From contig NC_091886.1 of the NCBI RefSeq assembly GCF_019399895.1, positions 248,001 to 312,000 on the forward strand: a stretch of DNA of 64,000 nt. The letters are read 5' to 3'. How positions within the stretch are numbered: position 1 is the first letter of the stretch; the number at the start of each line of letters is the position of its first letter. The notes under the pieces are model-generated. The model did no database searches. It worked only from the letters and a program-made list of their open reading frames with translations, and was not told the origin of the DNA. Source of the DNA: Cardiocondyla obscurior. Its lineage: Eukaryota > Arthropoda > Insecta > Hymenoptera > Formicidae. The position numbers and the translations under genes were made by a program. This document shows, one piece after another, positions 1-12,507 of this stretch.

Positions 1-1410
1 TCTTTGCATCTTCTTTATAACGTATCGCGGATAAACCGTGCCTTTTGCAAGACTGGCTCTTATTCGCTGCAACAAAATTACGGCGTTTACTGCGAGCGTT
101 TCTTACGCTACGACACGCATAAATTATCCCCGAATCGCCGACAGATTCTCTTCCCTTTTTTCTCACGCGAGGAGAAAGAAAATCATGACGTAAAAGCGAA
201 GTTGTTCATGCGATCGGGCGCGAAATCGTGTCAGCGTGATTAAATCGGCAGCATTGTTATTGACGAGCGTTTATTTCCGATAATCGCGGCCGAGTTTGTC
301 GGGCAAACGATTTTTATCTTATTGCTTTATTTTATTCTAGGACGGAGTCTTGTTGTTTTCTCGAATTCTCGGACGAGAGCTCGATCGCCGACGGGTCTTT
401 CGATTTATTGGCGTTCCTCGGGTCGTTGGTGGAAGTCATGCGGGATGAAAGTCGGATAAGACGTGCGCGCGCGTGCGAGCAATTTAGATGAAATCGCCGG
501 CTATACGAGACACAGGCGTCAAGGCTTCTAGGACCCATGGTGATCGTTAGTCACGGGAGAAACACCGGCGGCAATCTGTGCCGGAGCATAAAAGTCACTG
601 AAACGAGGCGGTAATCCGTGCTCACGCGAACGCTCGTTTACTCGGTACAAGACGACGATAGTTGTACCGATGCGGCCCGTTTCTGCGACCGAGTACGTGA
701 AAAAGACTGCGTGATGACCGCGGGAAGATGAGCATCATTAATCACGCGAAATTTATGGCTCTGATTTTTTTTATTGCACTATTTCGTCTAAATCTAATAG
801 TCGAAGAAAATTAACGAGAGAAAGAGGGAGATTATTATCAAACGCAGCGTACAAGGAGAAAGATCGATTTTGCATCCAATATAGAAAGTCGCTGTTTAGC
901 TCGTGATGTAAAAACCGCAAAAATTTCCGTGCCACTGTGACCGAAATGAATGAACGAATTGGTTGAGAGAGTTTTGTTTGTGACGTGATATATTTAGTTG
1001 TGAGGCAACGTTGCTTCTCGAGTCGAGTGAATATTCAAGAATTAAATCATTATTTTGTAATTGGAATTTGAAGGAATCGTTGATATTGTCTGACGAGCTT
1101 TGAACGTATCTGTATAAAAATCGGAAGGAACATTGTATTATTGCCTAATAATGTTATTTTTTTATCGATCTTATGAAATTATTTGATTTTAGATTGTAAA
1201 ATGCTGGCCAACGTCGAGCAGAATTGACGAGAGGATTCCTAGAGAGGCGCCGACTTGACCAACAAAGGAAAAAGAATCCCGTACAGATACATAGATTTAA
1301 AAACTACCGATTTGAAAAGAAGAGAACGTCATGGATTCCTATTCATTGAGGTATATATTATCAAATTATCAGAATCTAACGAAATTTTTCCTTTCTCTTT
1401 GTCCTTTCTT

Positions 1411-1497
1411 CGATTGTATTTTGTCCCTTCCTGTTCGGTTGTATTTTGTCCTTTCCTGTTCGGTTGTATTTTGTTTTTTCCTGTTTGATTGTATCTG
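1411..1497. repeat. Three-copy 25-26 bp tandem repeat
   Basis: Three consecutive copies of a unit resembling TTGTATTTTGTCCTTTCCTG are visible. The third copy is more diverged. No function is apparent. Confidence 0.75.
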
Positions 1498-2964
1498 ATG
1501 CGTGACGCGCAGCAAAGTTCTAAAATAGTTATTTCGTAGCCTATTAATTTCTTTACCTGAACACACTTTATTTCTACAGAAAGTTTTTTTTTCCTCAAAT
1601 ATTTTATATATTCCACAGTATCTTTTAAGCCTAGCCTTTTAAGCGTTTGTTCTGCTTCTAACAAATGCTTCTAACAAAAGAATTCCTTTCTTTTTTTATC
1701 TTTAGGAAAACGAACGGATTATTAATTAAACCTGCAGTTTGATTGTTAAAACGTCAAAGTAAAAAAGACACATTCTTCTTTTAATAATCGCACCATTGTT
1801 AAAATATGAATCCAATTCGAAACGAGATATAATGGACATCTTTAAAATGCTAATGAGTGACTTTATGCCCGCGGCTAGCTACTTTAACAAAAAGACTCAT
1901 CATTCCAGAAACCAGTTTCGTAAACCTGAAGATGAAGAATTTTAAATTGGTGGCGATATGACTCAAATTTGATTACGTCATTTTTTTCTTTTTCTTTTTT
2001 TTTTCTTTTAATAGTATTACAAAGTTATCGGGAAATTGTAAAAACGGTATGTTATCGCAATTGAAATAATCGCCTATGCATGTAATAGAAAAAATAGCCG
2101 TATTTTAATTTGTGTTAAAATTTAAAGATTATCGCCGAGTAAATAATTGAAACACTATATTTATCATTGATAAAAATGTAAAACGTTAAGAGTTTCAATT
2201 ATTTATCTTTTTCACGTTTTCTTTCAAGTCTCCAGGTTTCTTTCGATAATGCGTTTCCACAGATATTACTTTTTAATTGCCGGCAACAAATTGTTGAAAT
2301 TGCAGTCAAAAGGAGAATGGGCACTCAATTGTGAGATCGCTCCCCAATTAATCTTTAACCTCGAGTTATGCGTGTGACGTTAGCTTCTCGTGACAAATTG
2401 TCTCTCGAATGTCGTAAAGCGCCGGTGGCAAAAGAGGTTTATAAGTATTTCGTCCGCACACCCGCGCAGTCATAATTGCATTTGCGCGCTTTGCTCGCCA
2501 GTGTCATCGATAAAGGTTAATCCTTACTGATCGCGATGAGAAGCAGCGAAGCTCTTTCGGCGATCGCTTTTAGATAATTAACATACTTGTCGTAAAATTT
2601 CAAAATCGCCACGCTGGTTTATTTGGCCCGAGGAATGTATCACGTGTATGCGAAATCGATGATGTAACCCGTGCGTGACCGTTGCACAGATGATCACCGT
2701 TCTAAATCAAAAAGAAAGAAAATTGCGCTATGGAAATAGTCTCGTGACTACTTTGTCATCGCAGATGATGGAAATCAATTTCGTGAAGTCCTAGTTTTCC
2801 CGGGAATTTTATTGTCATGCCGTAAGCTACGTAATCAGCGGGAGACTGTGTACTTTTGGCGTAAAATGACGCGATAATATTTTATCACGAGATTAGATTA
2901 AATATATGTATATAATTCGAATTCGGCGGTAGTAACTTAATCGCGTTTCCATTGCCATTTGATC

Positions 2965-3004
2965 CATTAATGATAAACAGCAGTTTATCATTAATGATAA
3001 ACAG
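2965..3004. repeat. Short hairpin with overlapping direct repeat
   Basis: A 14-bp arm at 2965-2978 is perfectly inverted at 2983-2996 with a 4-nt loop. The 16-bp motif CATTAATGATAAACAG also recurs directly at 2965 and 2989. This is likely a small slippage product. Confidence 0.7.
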
Positions 3005-5449
3005 TCGAATAAACTCGTAGAATTGTCCGTGCATATATATTTTCATGCATCATGTTCTCTATCTTGCTTCGCAAATCGGGGCTTAAATTCTGGCGTATTG
3101 ATATGCAACAGAATATATTGTTTCGAAAACAATAGAGGAAATAATTAATCAGCTGCGGAAAGACGCGTCTACTTGCGACGTGCAACGGTGGCATTGTTTT
3201 CTGGGTTTATTGAATCAGGGCCAAGGTTAATTCCGTGAGTAGTTACGCCAGTTTGCGTCTACTTTCAGCGATGCAAACGTAGAATAGCTCGAAGGATCCT
3301 TTGATCGACAGTATACGTAGAGCTTTCGCGGAGTTTGTGAACGGGCTGGTGCCAAAAATCATATTTGTCACGTCGAAGCGGCGAGAAGAAAAGCTCAGAA
3401 TATACACGTCCGGAGAGAAAACGGGTTGAATGAGCGAAAAATGCCGTGATAAGTCTGCGCAAGGAAACATACCCTTCTCTAGCACGCAAAGTACGTAGAG
3501 AGCCGCGGTACTTAGACTCCCGACGACGACACGTCGCGAAATGAAACCACCAACTCTCCGCCTGCCGCGAAATGTCAAACGACCCTCGGCCACGAGCGCA
3601 CGTCAAATAACTTTGCCTCTGTTGCAAAAATAAAATAAAAAATTTAGACGTCCGGACTGACATAAGAAAATTAAGTGCATGCGTTTTCCGCGCCCGTGAT
3701 CTCGCGAGCCTTCATAAGCGTGTCTTCATAAATAGAATCGATATTTCGAGAGCCGCAATTTACTTACTGCCTGCCACGTGGATTCCGCGAGAAACACTGA
3801 ATTGTTGTAGTGTATTATGTATAGCTCTAGCCTACGTTAGTTTAAATTTTATAATCTAGTTATAAATATTGAACCCTGAGGTAATTTTAGTCTACGTGTA
3901 AAAATAGGCCCACGACAAGGAAACAAACAATAGAGATAGTATTGTTTCGGGAGAGCATTACGTAAACGAAAAGAAAAATCGATATCCACTGCGAAAATTG
4001 TTGTACTCCCTGACGTAATCGGGATGATTACGAATGACGTGTCAGTCATTGTCCGAACGCACGGATTTCCTAATGATATAATCGCGATAACAACTATCTT
4101 TGACAGATAAGAGAAAGAGTTATGACCGTGAATGCGCAACGCACAACTCTTAAATACGAGTTCCGTAACAAGGATGATCAATTTCTTGTATACAAACTGG
4201 GCATAAACGTTCTACAGTGATGTATGCATCGCATAATTTATATTGTTGGTCATGACAATAAGATGACAGAAAAAAAAAACAAATTGTTACTCGTTTAAAG
4301 AACTCGTTGAATTGCAAAGGCGATCGTGAGGTGCAAAGACCATAGGTTACTTTAATTCCTACTGTAACAATCTAATTCGTAGAACGTTATAATATATCCA
4401 ATTAATGAACTTTCTTAGTGCAAAGTAATTAGTTCATTTAAAAATTATATGTTGGTAATATTAGATCTTAGACGTATTCCGCAAATACGTCTATTAAACT
4501 ACAATGTTTGTTTTTCAGCGTGTTAGAAAAAGTCACGGAAGTAAATCAGATTAAATTGCAGTGTTTAATATACGTCAATTAACACGCGTTAATTCATCAA
4601 GTAATTGTACCTAGGCAAGATCGCCGGTCTATTTTTAACTGAGAACAATTGACCGCTCGATAAAAGTACTTCGTTGCGTCATGTAAATTAATTGTTGTAA
4701 GTCAAGGATTCATAGAAAATTATTGCACTTGAAGAGTCTATTTTAAAATTAATTACCGTTGAAAATAATTGGATTAGGTTTTACTTCTTAAAGCATTTTT
4801 GCAAATGTTTAAATGCTTAAATTAAAGAAATAAAGGAGTAATGTTGCACGATAAATTAGAGATAAATTATACGACAAATGAACTACGGTTCAACACGCTT
4901 GATAACTGATCTGCGTGATCTCAATGTTATGCAAGATGAATCAAGAACTATCCATTTTGACATGGCTTACATTTAATTAATGCGCTTAGACTCGTGTCTT
5001 CTTGTATGATATATCACGCAATACTATCGGTCCTGTTTTTTATTTAAATGATACATGGATATGTCAAACCGTCGCGAATAATAAAACAATAAAAATTTTT
5101 TCTTAAAAAATTAATTAAAAAATTACACGATCGGGTGTTTTAACACACAAGGTTCGACGGGCAAGCAAAACATACGAGTTATCGGTACGATAAATATTTA
5201 TGGATTGTGGTCGCGGTTTAAATGAATGCAGGCGAGATACGGCACACAAGTCATACCATCACTTAAATGGAACGCTGATTGTGGGATGTTAAACTTATAT
5301 ATAAACGTGACGAATAACTATCATAATTTTAGCTCGGGGCTTTAAAAAGACACGCGAATTATTACAACAAAAAATCGTGCCGGCACGACACTTTTTGCAT
5401 GATTTATTTGACGATGATCGAACTGACGACACCTTATTGCATGTTTCAG

Positions 5450-5579
5450 CGTGGAGCAGGAGGCGTCGAAGAACATTGAAGAGAATGAACGAGAGTGGTT
5501 TAAGGATGCGATCGTTTCGAGTCGGAGCCTCAACAAAGGGTTCGTCGAACCGACAACCATTCGAAATGCCATCCGAGAG
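5450..5579 (+). other. Possible isolated coding exon
   Basis: A 130-nt open segment lies between an acceptor-like TTTCAG and a donor-like GAG|GTAC. Its frame reads a hydrophilic acidic stretch (VEQEASKNIEENEREWFKDA) without stops. It does not resemble any part of a sugar transporter, so if real it belongs to another gene or to a 5' region. It could equally be a chance open frame, and I do not recognise a domain. Confidence 0.25.
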
Positions 5580-5789
5580 GTACTTAATTACCGTCATTAT
5601 CTCACGAAGGATAATAATTTTTTTTTTATGATCTGTTGAGAGCAATTATTCGGCATTAAAAAAAATAGTAAAAAAAATATCTTAATGAGGAAGGTTTAAA
5701 AGATAAAAAAAGAGATTTCGTGCGCGGGGCTTAAAAATGTTGTAGAAAAATAGCAAGGCAAAAATAAAAAGAAAAGTTTTACGGAAGGT

Positions 5790-8700
5790 ATGCAAGATCT
5801 TTTTAAACTTTTGCAGATCACCGCCTGCATCGTGGCAGCGTCTTTTCATATAGCGGTCGGTTTTATCATGGCGTATTCAGCTATTCTCATTCCTCATCTT
5901 GAGAAGGAAGATGCGAAACTACATGCCACGCAAGAAGAAACTTCCTGGATAGGTAAGATCGCATGGATATATGATACGCACATGGGATCGTTTAAAACAC
6001 AGGTGACAGAGACATGTAACGTTATTCCGTTAAAAGAATTGCGCATGTAACATTAATTACAAATTAAAATTGTGCTTAGTCGGTTCTTTTTTACGAAATA
6101 CGTAATTATAAATACTCGAAACAATGACATCGCAAAATGCCACCGTCGCATAAACTAGATACTGTTATCGTAAAATAGATGAGTATTAGAAGTGCAGTCA
6201 TTATTGGTATCGTTAGCAGCTATCCTCTTTGTATTGATAAAACATTGTCACGAAGCTGACTAGACGGATTGCGTAAGAGTGTTGTAATTGTTGAAAGAAA
6301 ACCGTACGCGCACCGTCGCCGTGCGTGTCGTTGCATGCGAGAGCTGATCGTTCAGATCAAGCATCGTACTCTGATTAAATTCATCTTACGCAACATCAGT
6401 CTACGTTTAGCGCTATCAAAGTCTTCTCGCGGCGACTAAAGATTGTTTTCTACTGTAGCAAAATTTTCAATCTAGACTATTTCTTTCTATCGATCGTAGT
6501 CCACGTCTTTTACATGTATACATTTTTATTACTTGACAATTACTTAGTATTCATTTTTTATAACACTAGAAGAAACCATGCGCGCGCTATTTTTTTAAGG
6601 AAGCAAATTTACAAACTATGAAAAAAAAAATCATGCGACTTACCAAACTGCATGAGCTTCAGCGGAGTTGTAGAGTTCTGCCGGTGACTGTAACATAAAA
6701 TAAAACATATTAATGTAGACAAGTTAGTATTTAAATTCATGTAAAGGTAAAGCTTTATTTTTATAAAGATTTTCTAAAAAAAAGAAATTAATATTTACCT
6801 AAAAGTTGCTCCGCCGATGCATGATGCCCTTCCCGGGCCTGCTCCTCCTCTCAGATGGGACGTGTCGAGCCATCCTTCCGCGCACAAGACACTCGCGAAC
6901 ACCCCAACCGTGATTTTATAATCGCGAAAATTACTTTATGATCACTTTCGCGCGTTCCATGTTCGGCACTCGCGTTAAGAAAAATGTCGTATATCAAAAA
7001 ACTCCGCTCGAATACTTTACGGAACTCCCGGAACGACCGACGAACCGGCTGCGGTTCGTATAATTATTAATATCGGCGGTGACGACACTCGTTGATGACC
7101 GGTGGATGCAGTTGCGTCGATCTGTAACAAAAAAAAAAAATATATATATATATACAGGGTGTCCCAAACAATGTGTCACTCCCAAAAACTATGGGTAGAA
7201 AATTGAAATCTAAGACGAAAAGTCAAATGCAATTTTTAAAAATTCTCAATAGTTTTCAAGAAAAAAATTAAAATATATAAAATGTATAGATATAAGAGTG
7301 ACAAGGAAGCTGCGCGTGAGTGAGCGGGACAGGCGAATGACTAGAAATGGCACCGTCGTCTGTCGCGCTCACTCACGCGCAGCTTCCTTGTCACTCTTAC
7401 GTCTATACATTTTATATATTTTAATTTTTTCTCGAAAACTATTGAAAATTTAAAAATTGCATTTGACTTTTGTCTTAAATTTCAATTTTCTACCCATAGT
7501 TTTGGGAGTTTGTTTGGGACACTCTGTATATGTATATTAATTTTAGAGATGCTACAAGTATAAGCTATTAGTTTTACGTTTTAAAAAAGTGATTCTTATT
7601 TCTGAAATTGCTCCGTTGATGAACGATGCCTTTCCGAGGTTTTCTCCTCTCAGAATATAAAGCCTCCCGTCTGGGTGACTAATTTTTTTAAGATAGGAAA
7701 AGCGAGATGCAAAGTATAACGAAATAATAATATTAATATATTAAAAAGATGAAACTTATCTAGATTTATCTGATTTTCAGCCAGTTTGGCCGTCGTCTGC
7801 GCGCCTATTGGTGCCTTGGTTGCGGGCTTCCTGATGGAGATGTTCGGTCGACTGAGAACTCTGCAGATCGGCGCGATTCCCTCCGTGATCGGTTGGATTC
7901 TCATTGCCACATCGACGAACATACCGATGCTGCTGGTGGACCGTTTGCTAACTGGATTAGCGACCACACTGTCGACCTCACCAGCAATAGTTTACATTAC
8001 CGAGGTAGCTAGACCGGAACTACGTGGCTCCTTGATCTCATTCGGGCCGACGCTGGCATCATTCGGCATGGTGCTGTGTTATTTGAAAGGCGCCTACTTG
8101 CAATGGGACATCGTTGCCTACCTCAGCCTCATTTACGCGATCGTTCCCATTTTATTAGTACAATTAATTGTGCCAGAATCGCCAGTTTGGCTTGTCTCGA
8201 AGGGGCGCATTGATGACGCCAAGAAGTCTCTAGAGTGGTAAGCTTGAACTCGTCGTTAAACATATTGATAAAAAAAAAATTTCTTACGTTATTTACTATG
8301 TAACTGATCATTTTTTTGCCGTAGGCTTCATAAAAACGAAACGTCGGAAAGCAAAACGTCGGTGGCCGAAGTGCAGTTTATTAACATTATGAAAGAAAAT
8401 GAAATGAAGTTGAACGAGCAACGGCGAAGCAAATATAGTAGCACGTCCAACAAGTGGCGAGGATTTCTTAAACCGACCGGATGGAAACCCATGGCGATAC
8501 TTTTTTTGCTGTTTTCCTTTCAACAGTTTTCCGGAATTTACATCACGCTGTTTTATGCTGTGACTTGGTTTCAAGTAATTAGAAACGATTCTATATATGC
8601 AATGAATTTATACATCTTGTTCTTTTTCGTATATCTTGCAAATTGTATTCAATCGCGACTTGTACACGAGTAGCGATATTTAAATTGATTTAGTTTTATT

Positions 8701-9582
8701 GATTATCGATTTGTATCAATTAGCGGTGATGGATACATAAAACCAGATAGTCAACTTACGATGATTTTCAGGAAGTCGGTGCGGGCGTAGATGCGTACAT
8801 GGCGTCAATTTTGGTCGGTTTAACGCGCTTTTTGTGCTCGATGGTAAATACTTGGCTACTGAGGCGATATAAAAAAACGATCGCTGTGCATAATATCGTC
8901 ATTTGGAATGGCTTTGTGCATGATTGTCTCGGGTTACTTCACGCTGAACATTAAGAACGGCGATCGCAGCGGATACTGGGTAAGTTAGAATTTTATTTCG
9001 TTCGTGTGGTTCGGTGAAATGTAATTTTTAAAAATGAGAAAACGTCATCATGTAATACTTGCAGGTCCCAGTAGCTTGCTTGCTACTTTACGTATGCACG
9101 TCGATGATCGGGATGCTGACTATTCCATGGACCATGACGGCGGAATTGTTTCCAACCGAAATCCGCGGAATTGCTCACTCCATCAGTTTTTTCATGGCAA
9201 ATTTACTTATGTTCGCCGCATTGCAAAGTTATAGAAGCCTACAAGCTTTTCTAGGAGGTGCGAACCTCAAAATATTCATATCTCGCACGTATAATTATTG
9301 TACTTTGATGTCTTAACTAATATAATATTTCTGTTTCAAGGTGCGTATGCGGTACAATGGTTTTTCGCTGGCGTTTCCGTGGGAGCAGCTATTTTCGTGT
9401 GGCTATTACTGCCGGAGACTCATGGCAAAAAGTTATCGGAAATTGAAGAATATTTTCATAACAATTTTTTGGCCCTGGGAGCGAAAAACAAAGACAAAAG
9501 AAGACGAGCCGCAAGGAGGGCTCAGCACAACGCAAAATTGGCGGCAACCGAACCACTGAATCCGAAAACGCAGCATGTTTAA
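5790..9582 (+). CDS. Facilitated trehalose/sugar transporter, Tret1-like (MFS), six exons, one frameshift
   Basis: This is a plasma-membrane 12-helix sugar porter of the insect Tret1-like group, expected to move trehalose or related sugars by facilitated diffusion. The exons that splice in frame are 5790-5952, 7781-8237, 8325-8574, 8772-8979, 9065-9257 and 9341-9582, all with GT/AG borders, giving about 503 residues. Family signatures appear in order: ETSWI after TM1, EMFGRLR after TM2, PESPVWL, FQQFSG in TM7, FQEVGAG, PTEIRG, and PETHGKKLSEIEEYF before the C-terminal tail. The start at 5790 is the first in-frame ATG of exon 1, but an upstream coding exon cannot be excluded. Exon 4 carries one extra A in the A7 run at 8871-8877. 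The correct frame resumes immediately after it, so the gene is either recently broken or affected by a consensus error. The exact substrate cannot be read from sequence. Confidence 0.9.
6644..6960 (-). other. Candidate minus-strand exons inside intron 1 of the transporter
   Basis: On the minus strand, TTACAG at 6688 precedes a 44-nt segment (6687-6644) that ends at a good donor GTAAGT. Upstream, a second segment ends at 6799 before GTAAAT. Joined, they read open in one frame across the junction. This would suit a 5' exon pair of a gene running off toward the window start. A diverged copy of the first segment occurs at about 7617-7670. The signal rests on splice motifs only. Confidence 0.25.
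7155..7526. mobile_element. Palindromic mariner-type MITE in transporter intron 1
   Basis: The 372-bp element is almost wholly an inverted repeat. It begins CAGGGTGTCCCAAAC and ends GTTTGGGACACTCTG, and it is flanked by TA on both sides in a (TA)n tract, as expected for Tc1/mariner target duplication. The halves mirror each other down to a loop of about 25 bp near 7335. It has no coding capacity. The terminal CAGGGTGTC resembles the ends of the transposase-bearing element at 47550-50925, which may therefore belong to a related family. Confidence 0.85.
7333..9316 (+). repeat. Left arm of 2-kb inverted duplication
   Basis: The segment from the centre of the MITE through transporter exons 2-5 recurs in reverse complement at 10177-12160. 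Matching open frames pair at a constant coordinate sum of 19493 from 7650 to 9316, so there are no net indels over that stretch. The only differences noticed are small deletions in the left arm's MITE half (about 7420-7515). Confidence 0.95.
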
Positions 9583-10176
9583 AATTAGTTGTTTTCCAAA
9601 GAATCTCGCGCTGTGCGCGAGAACGTCCCGCAATAGTGCCTCCAGTTTTACTTACAAGAGTTTTGCGTCAGGAATATCGTTCCAGTATTATGTCGATCTG
9701 ATGCCGTGTAAAGTATTGTCGCAGACTCGATCGCGACAAACATTCGTGTATGGCGCCGTTTACTTAGGATAGATATGTAAATCACTCCAGACAGATGACT
9801 GGTTCGTCATAATAGTAGGCGATTTTCATAGTTTGATTTTCTTTGCAAGTCCACAAAAACGTTCTATGTTTATTTTACTGTTTGACCAAATAGTCCAATG
9901 GGAGGAAACGAAAACTCGATCAAGCTCTGCGCAACTAGCCATCGACAGAAAAAAAAGTTGCATAAAGTTAGAGGAATCATATTTTTTATAAATAAATTGT
10001 TACAGCGTAATAAACAATTTATTTATAAAAAATATGATTCCTCTTTGCACATGGTCATCAAGATGGACAGGACAGGATAGACAGGCAGGCAAAGCTAGCA
10101 AACAGGCAAAGGTCTGTCATTCTTATATGCACACGTATTACAAGGCTCCAGATGTCGCCACGTTCCGGTACGGAAT
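9583..10176. other. Transporter 3' flank and spacer of the inverted duplication
   Basis: This is unique sequence between the two arms and probably includes the 3' UTR of the transporter. It holds a perfect hairpin at 9970-10044 and no supportable gene. Confidence 0.6.
9970..10044. repeat. Perfect 32-bp-arm hairpin
   Basis: Arms 9970-10001 and 10013-10044 are exact reverse complements around an 11-nt loop. The arms are AT-rich and start AGAGGAATCATATTTTTTAT. It lies near the middle of the spacer of the larger inverted duplication. Confidence 0.9.
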
Positions 10177-12160
10177 TTAAGACATCAAAGTACAATAATT
10201 ATACGTGCGAGATATGAATATTTTGAGGTTCGCACCTCCTAGAAAAGCTTGTAGGCTTCTATAACTTTGCAATGCGGCGAACATAAGTAAATTTGCCATG
10301 AAAAAACTGATGGAGTGAGCAATTCCGCGGATTTCGGTTGGAAACAATTCCGCCGTCATGGTCCATGGAATAGTCAGCATCCCGATCATCGACGTGCATA
10401 CGTAAAGTAGCAAGCAAGCTACTGGGACCTGCAAGTATTACATGATGACGTTTTCTCATTTTTAAAAATTACATTTCACCGAACCACACGAACGAAATAA
10501 AATTCTAACTTACCCAGTATCCGCTGCGATCGCCGTTCTTAATGTTCAGCGTGAAGTAACCCGAGACAATCATGCACAAAGCCATTCCAAATGACGATAT
10601 TATGCACAGCGATCGTTTTTTTATATCGCCTCAGTAGCCAAGTATTTACCATCGAGCACAAAAAGCGCGTTAAACCGACCAAAATTGACGCCATGTACGC
10701 ATCTACGCCCGCACCGACTTCCTGAAAATCATCGTAAGTTGACTATCTGGTTTTATGTATCCATCACCGCTAATTGATACAAATCGATAATCAATAAAAC
10801 TAAATCAATTTAAATATCGCTACTCGTGTACAAGTCGCGATTGAATACAATTTGCAAGATATACGAAAAAGAACAAGATGTATAAATTCATTGCATATAT
10901 AGAATCGTTTCTAATTACTTGAAACCAAGTCACAGCATAAAACAGCGTGATGTAAATTCCGGAAAACTGTTGAAAGGAAAACAGCAAAAAAAGTATCGCC
11001 ATGGGTTTCCATCCGGTCGGTTTAAGAAATCCTCGCCACTTGTTGGACGTGCTACTATATTTGCTTCGCCGTTGCTCGTTCAACTTCATTTCATTTTCTT
11101 TCATAATGTTAATAAACTGCACTTCGGCCACCGACGTTTTGCTTTCCGACGTTTCGTTTTTATGAAGCCTACGGCAAAAAAATGATCAGTTACATAGTAA
11201 ATAACGTAAGAAATTTTTTTTTTATCAATATGTTTAACGACGAGTTCAAGCTTACCACTCTAGAGACTTCTTGGCGTCATCAATGCGCCCCTTCGAGACA
11301 AGCCAAACTGGCGATTCTGGCACAATTAATTGTACTAATAAAATGGGAACGATCGCGTAAATGAGGCTGAGGTAGGCAACGATGTCCCATTGCAAGTAGG
11401 CGCCTTTCAAATAACACAGCACCATGCCGAATGATGCCAGCGTCGGCCCGAATGAGATCAAGGAGCCACGTAGTTCCGGTCTAGCTACCTCGGTAATGTA
11501 AACTATTGCTGGTGAGGTCGACAGTGTGGTCGCTAATCCAGTTAGCAAACGGTCCACCAGCAGCATCGGTATGTTCGTCGATGTGGCAATGAGAATCCAA
11601 CCGATCACGGAGGGAATCGCGCCGATCTGCAGAGTTCTCAGTCGACCGAACATCTCCATCAGGAAGCCCGCAACCAAGGCACCAATAGGCGCGCAGACGA
11701 CGGCCAAACTGGCTGAAAATCAGATAAATCTAGATAAGTTTCATCTTTTTAATATATTAATATTATTATTTCGTTATACTTTGCATCTCGCTTTTCCTAT
11801 CTTAAAAAAATTAGTCACCCAGACGGGAGGCTTTATATTCTGAGAGGAGAAAACCTCGGAAAGGCATCGTTCATCAACGGAGCAATTTCAGAAATAAGAA
11901 TCACTTTTTTAAAACGTAAAACTAATAGCTTATACTTGTAGCATCTCTAAAATTAATATACATATACAGAGTGTCCCAAACAATGTGTCACTCCCAAAAA
12001 CTATGGGTAGAAAATTGAAATTTAAGACAAAAAGTCAAATGCAATTTTTAAAAATTTTCAATAGTTTTCGAGAAAAAAATTAAAATATATAAAATGTATA
12101 GACGTAAGAGTGACAAGGAAGCTGCGCGTGAGTGAGCGCGACAGACGACGGTGCCATTTC
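10177..12160 (-). repeat. Right arm of 2-kb inverted duplication
   Basis: This is the reverse complement of 7333-9316. The inner end breaks within transporter intron 5. The outer end breaks in the loop of the MITE copy, exactly where the R1-clade element begins. Confidence 0.95.
10236..11712 (-). pseudogene. Partial inverted copy of the Tret1-like transporter (exons 2-5 only)
   Basis: Exons 2-5 with their introns are present at 11712-11256, 11168-10919, 10721-10514 and 10428-10236. They translate identically to the plus-strand gene and share the same extra A in exon 4 (T7 run at about 10616-10622). Exon 1 and exon 6 are absent, so there is no start, no first helix and no C-terminal PETHG segment. 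The copy cannot encode a complete transporter. The shared frameshift means either that the break predates the duplication or that both arms inherited one consensus error. An assembly fold-back is an alternative explanation. Confidence 0.9.
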
Positions 12161-12507
12161 TAGTCATTTGCCCGGTTGTGTTGACTTGACCGGGCCACTT
12201 CCTGATGTTGACTTCTCGACGAGAGGGGACCACCACACTTTTGCCGACGCCCGCTCCTGGGCAAAGGGGCGGCAGACGGTTCCCGGCCGTCTATGTTGCC
12301 GCCCTCTTCTCTGCTCAGGGCCGCGGCCGGTTCAAGATGAGAGACGGAGAAACCCTCACCCTTGCGGGAGCTATTGGGTCCTTCGCCTCCCAAAGACTAT
12401 CACCGGCACACGGCCCAACTACTCTGGCTCTGATAAGGGCCGTTTTTGTTAAGAGGGAGGGAATCTGTGGGGTGTTAGTTTCTCCAAGTCCCTTCCCCCC
12501 CTTAGTA

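Larger units (their letters stand above)
1..5449. other. Non-coding stretch upstream of the transporter gene
   Basis: I see no supportable gene here. The open frames are short, overlap on both strands and lack domain signatures. The stretch holds a small direct repeat at 1411-1497 and a hairpin at 2965-3004. It may contain introns, UTRs or regulatory DNA of genes lying beyond the window edge, but nothing in the sequence proves this. Confidence 0.6.

Noticed and set aside
3243..3663. Two overlapping minus-strand ORFs of 116 and 132 residues
   Set aside because: Overlapping frames, no domain, no neighbouring splice or promoter context.
8129..8574. Minus-strand ORFs opposite transporter exons 2-3
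   Set aside because: Antisense shadows of coding exons; identical shadows appear in the inverted copy.
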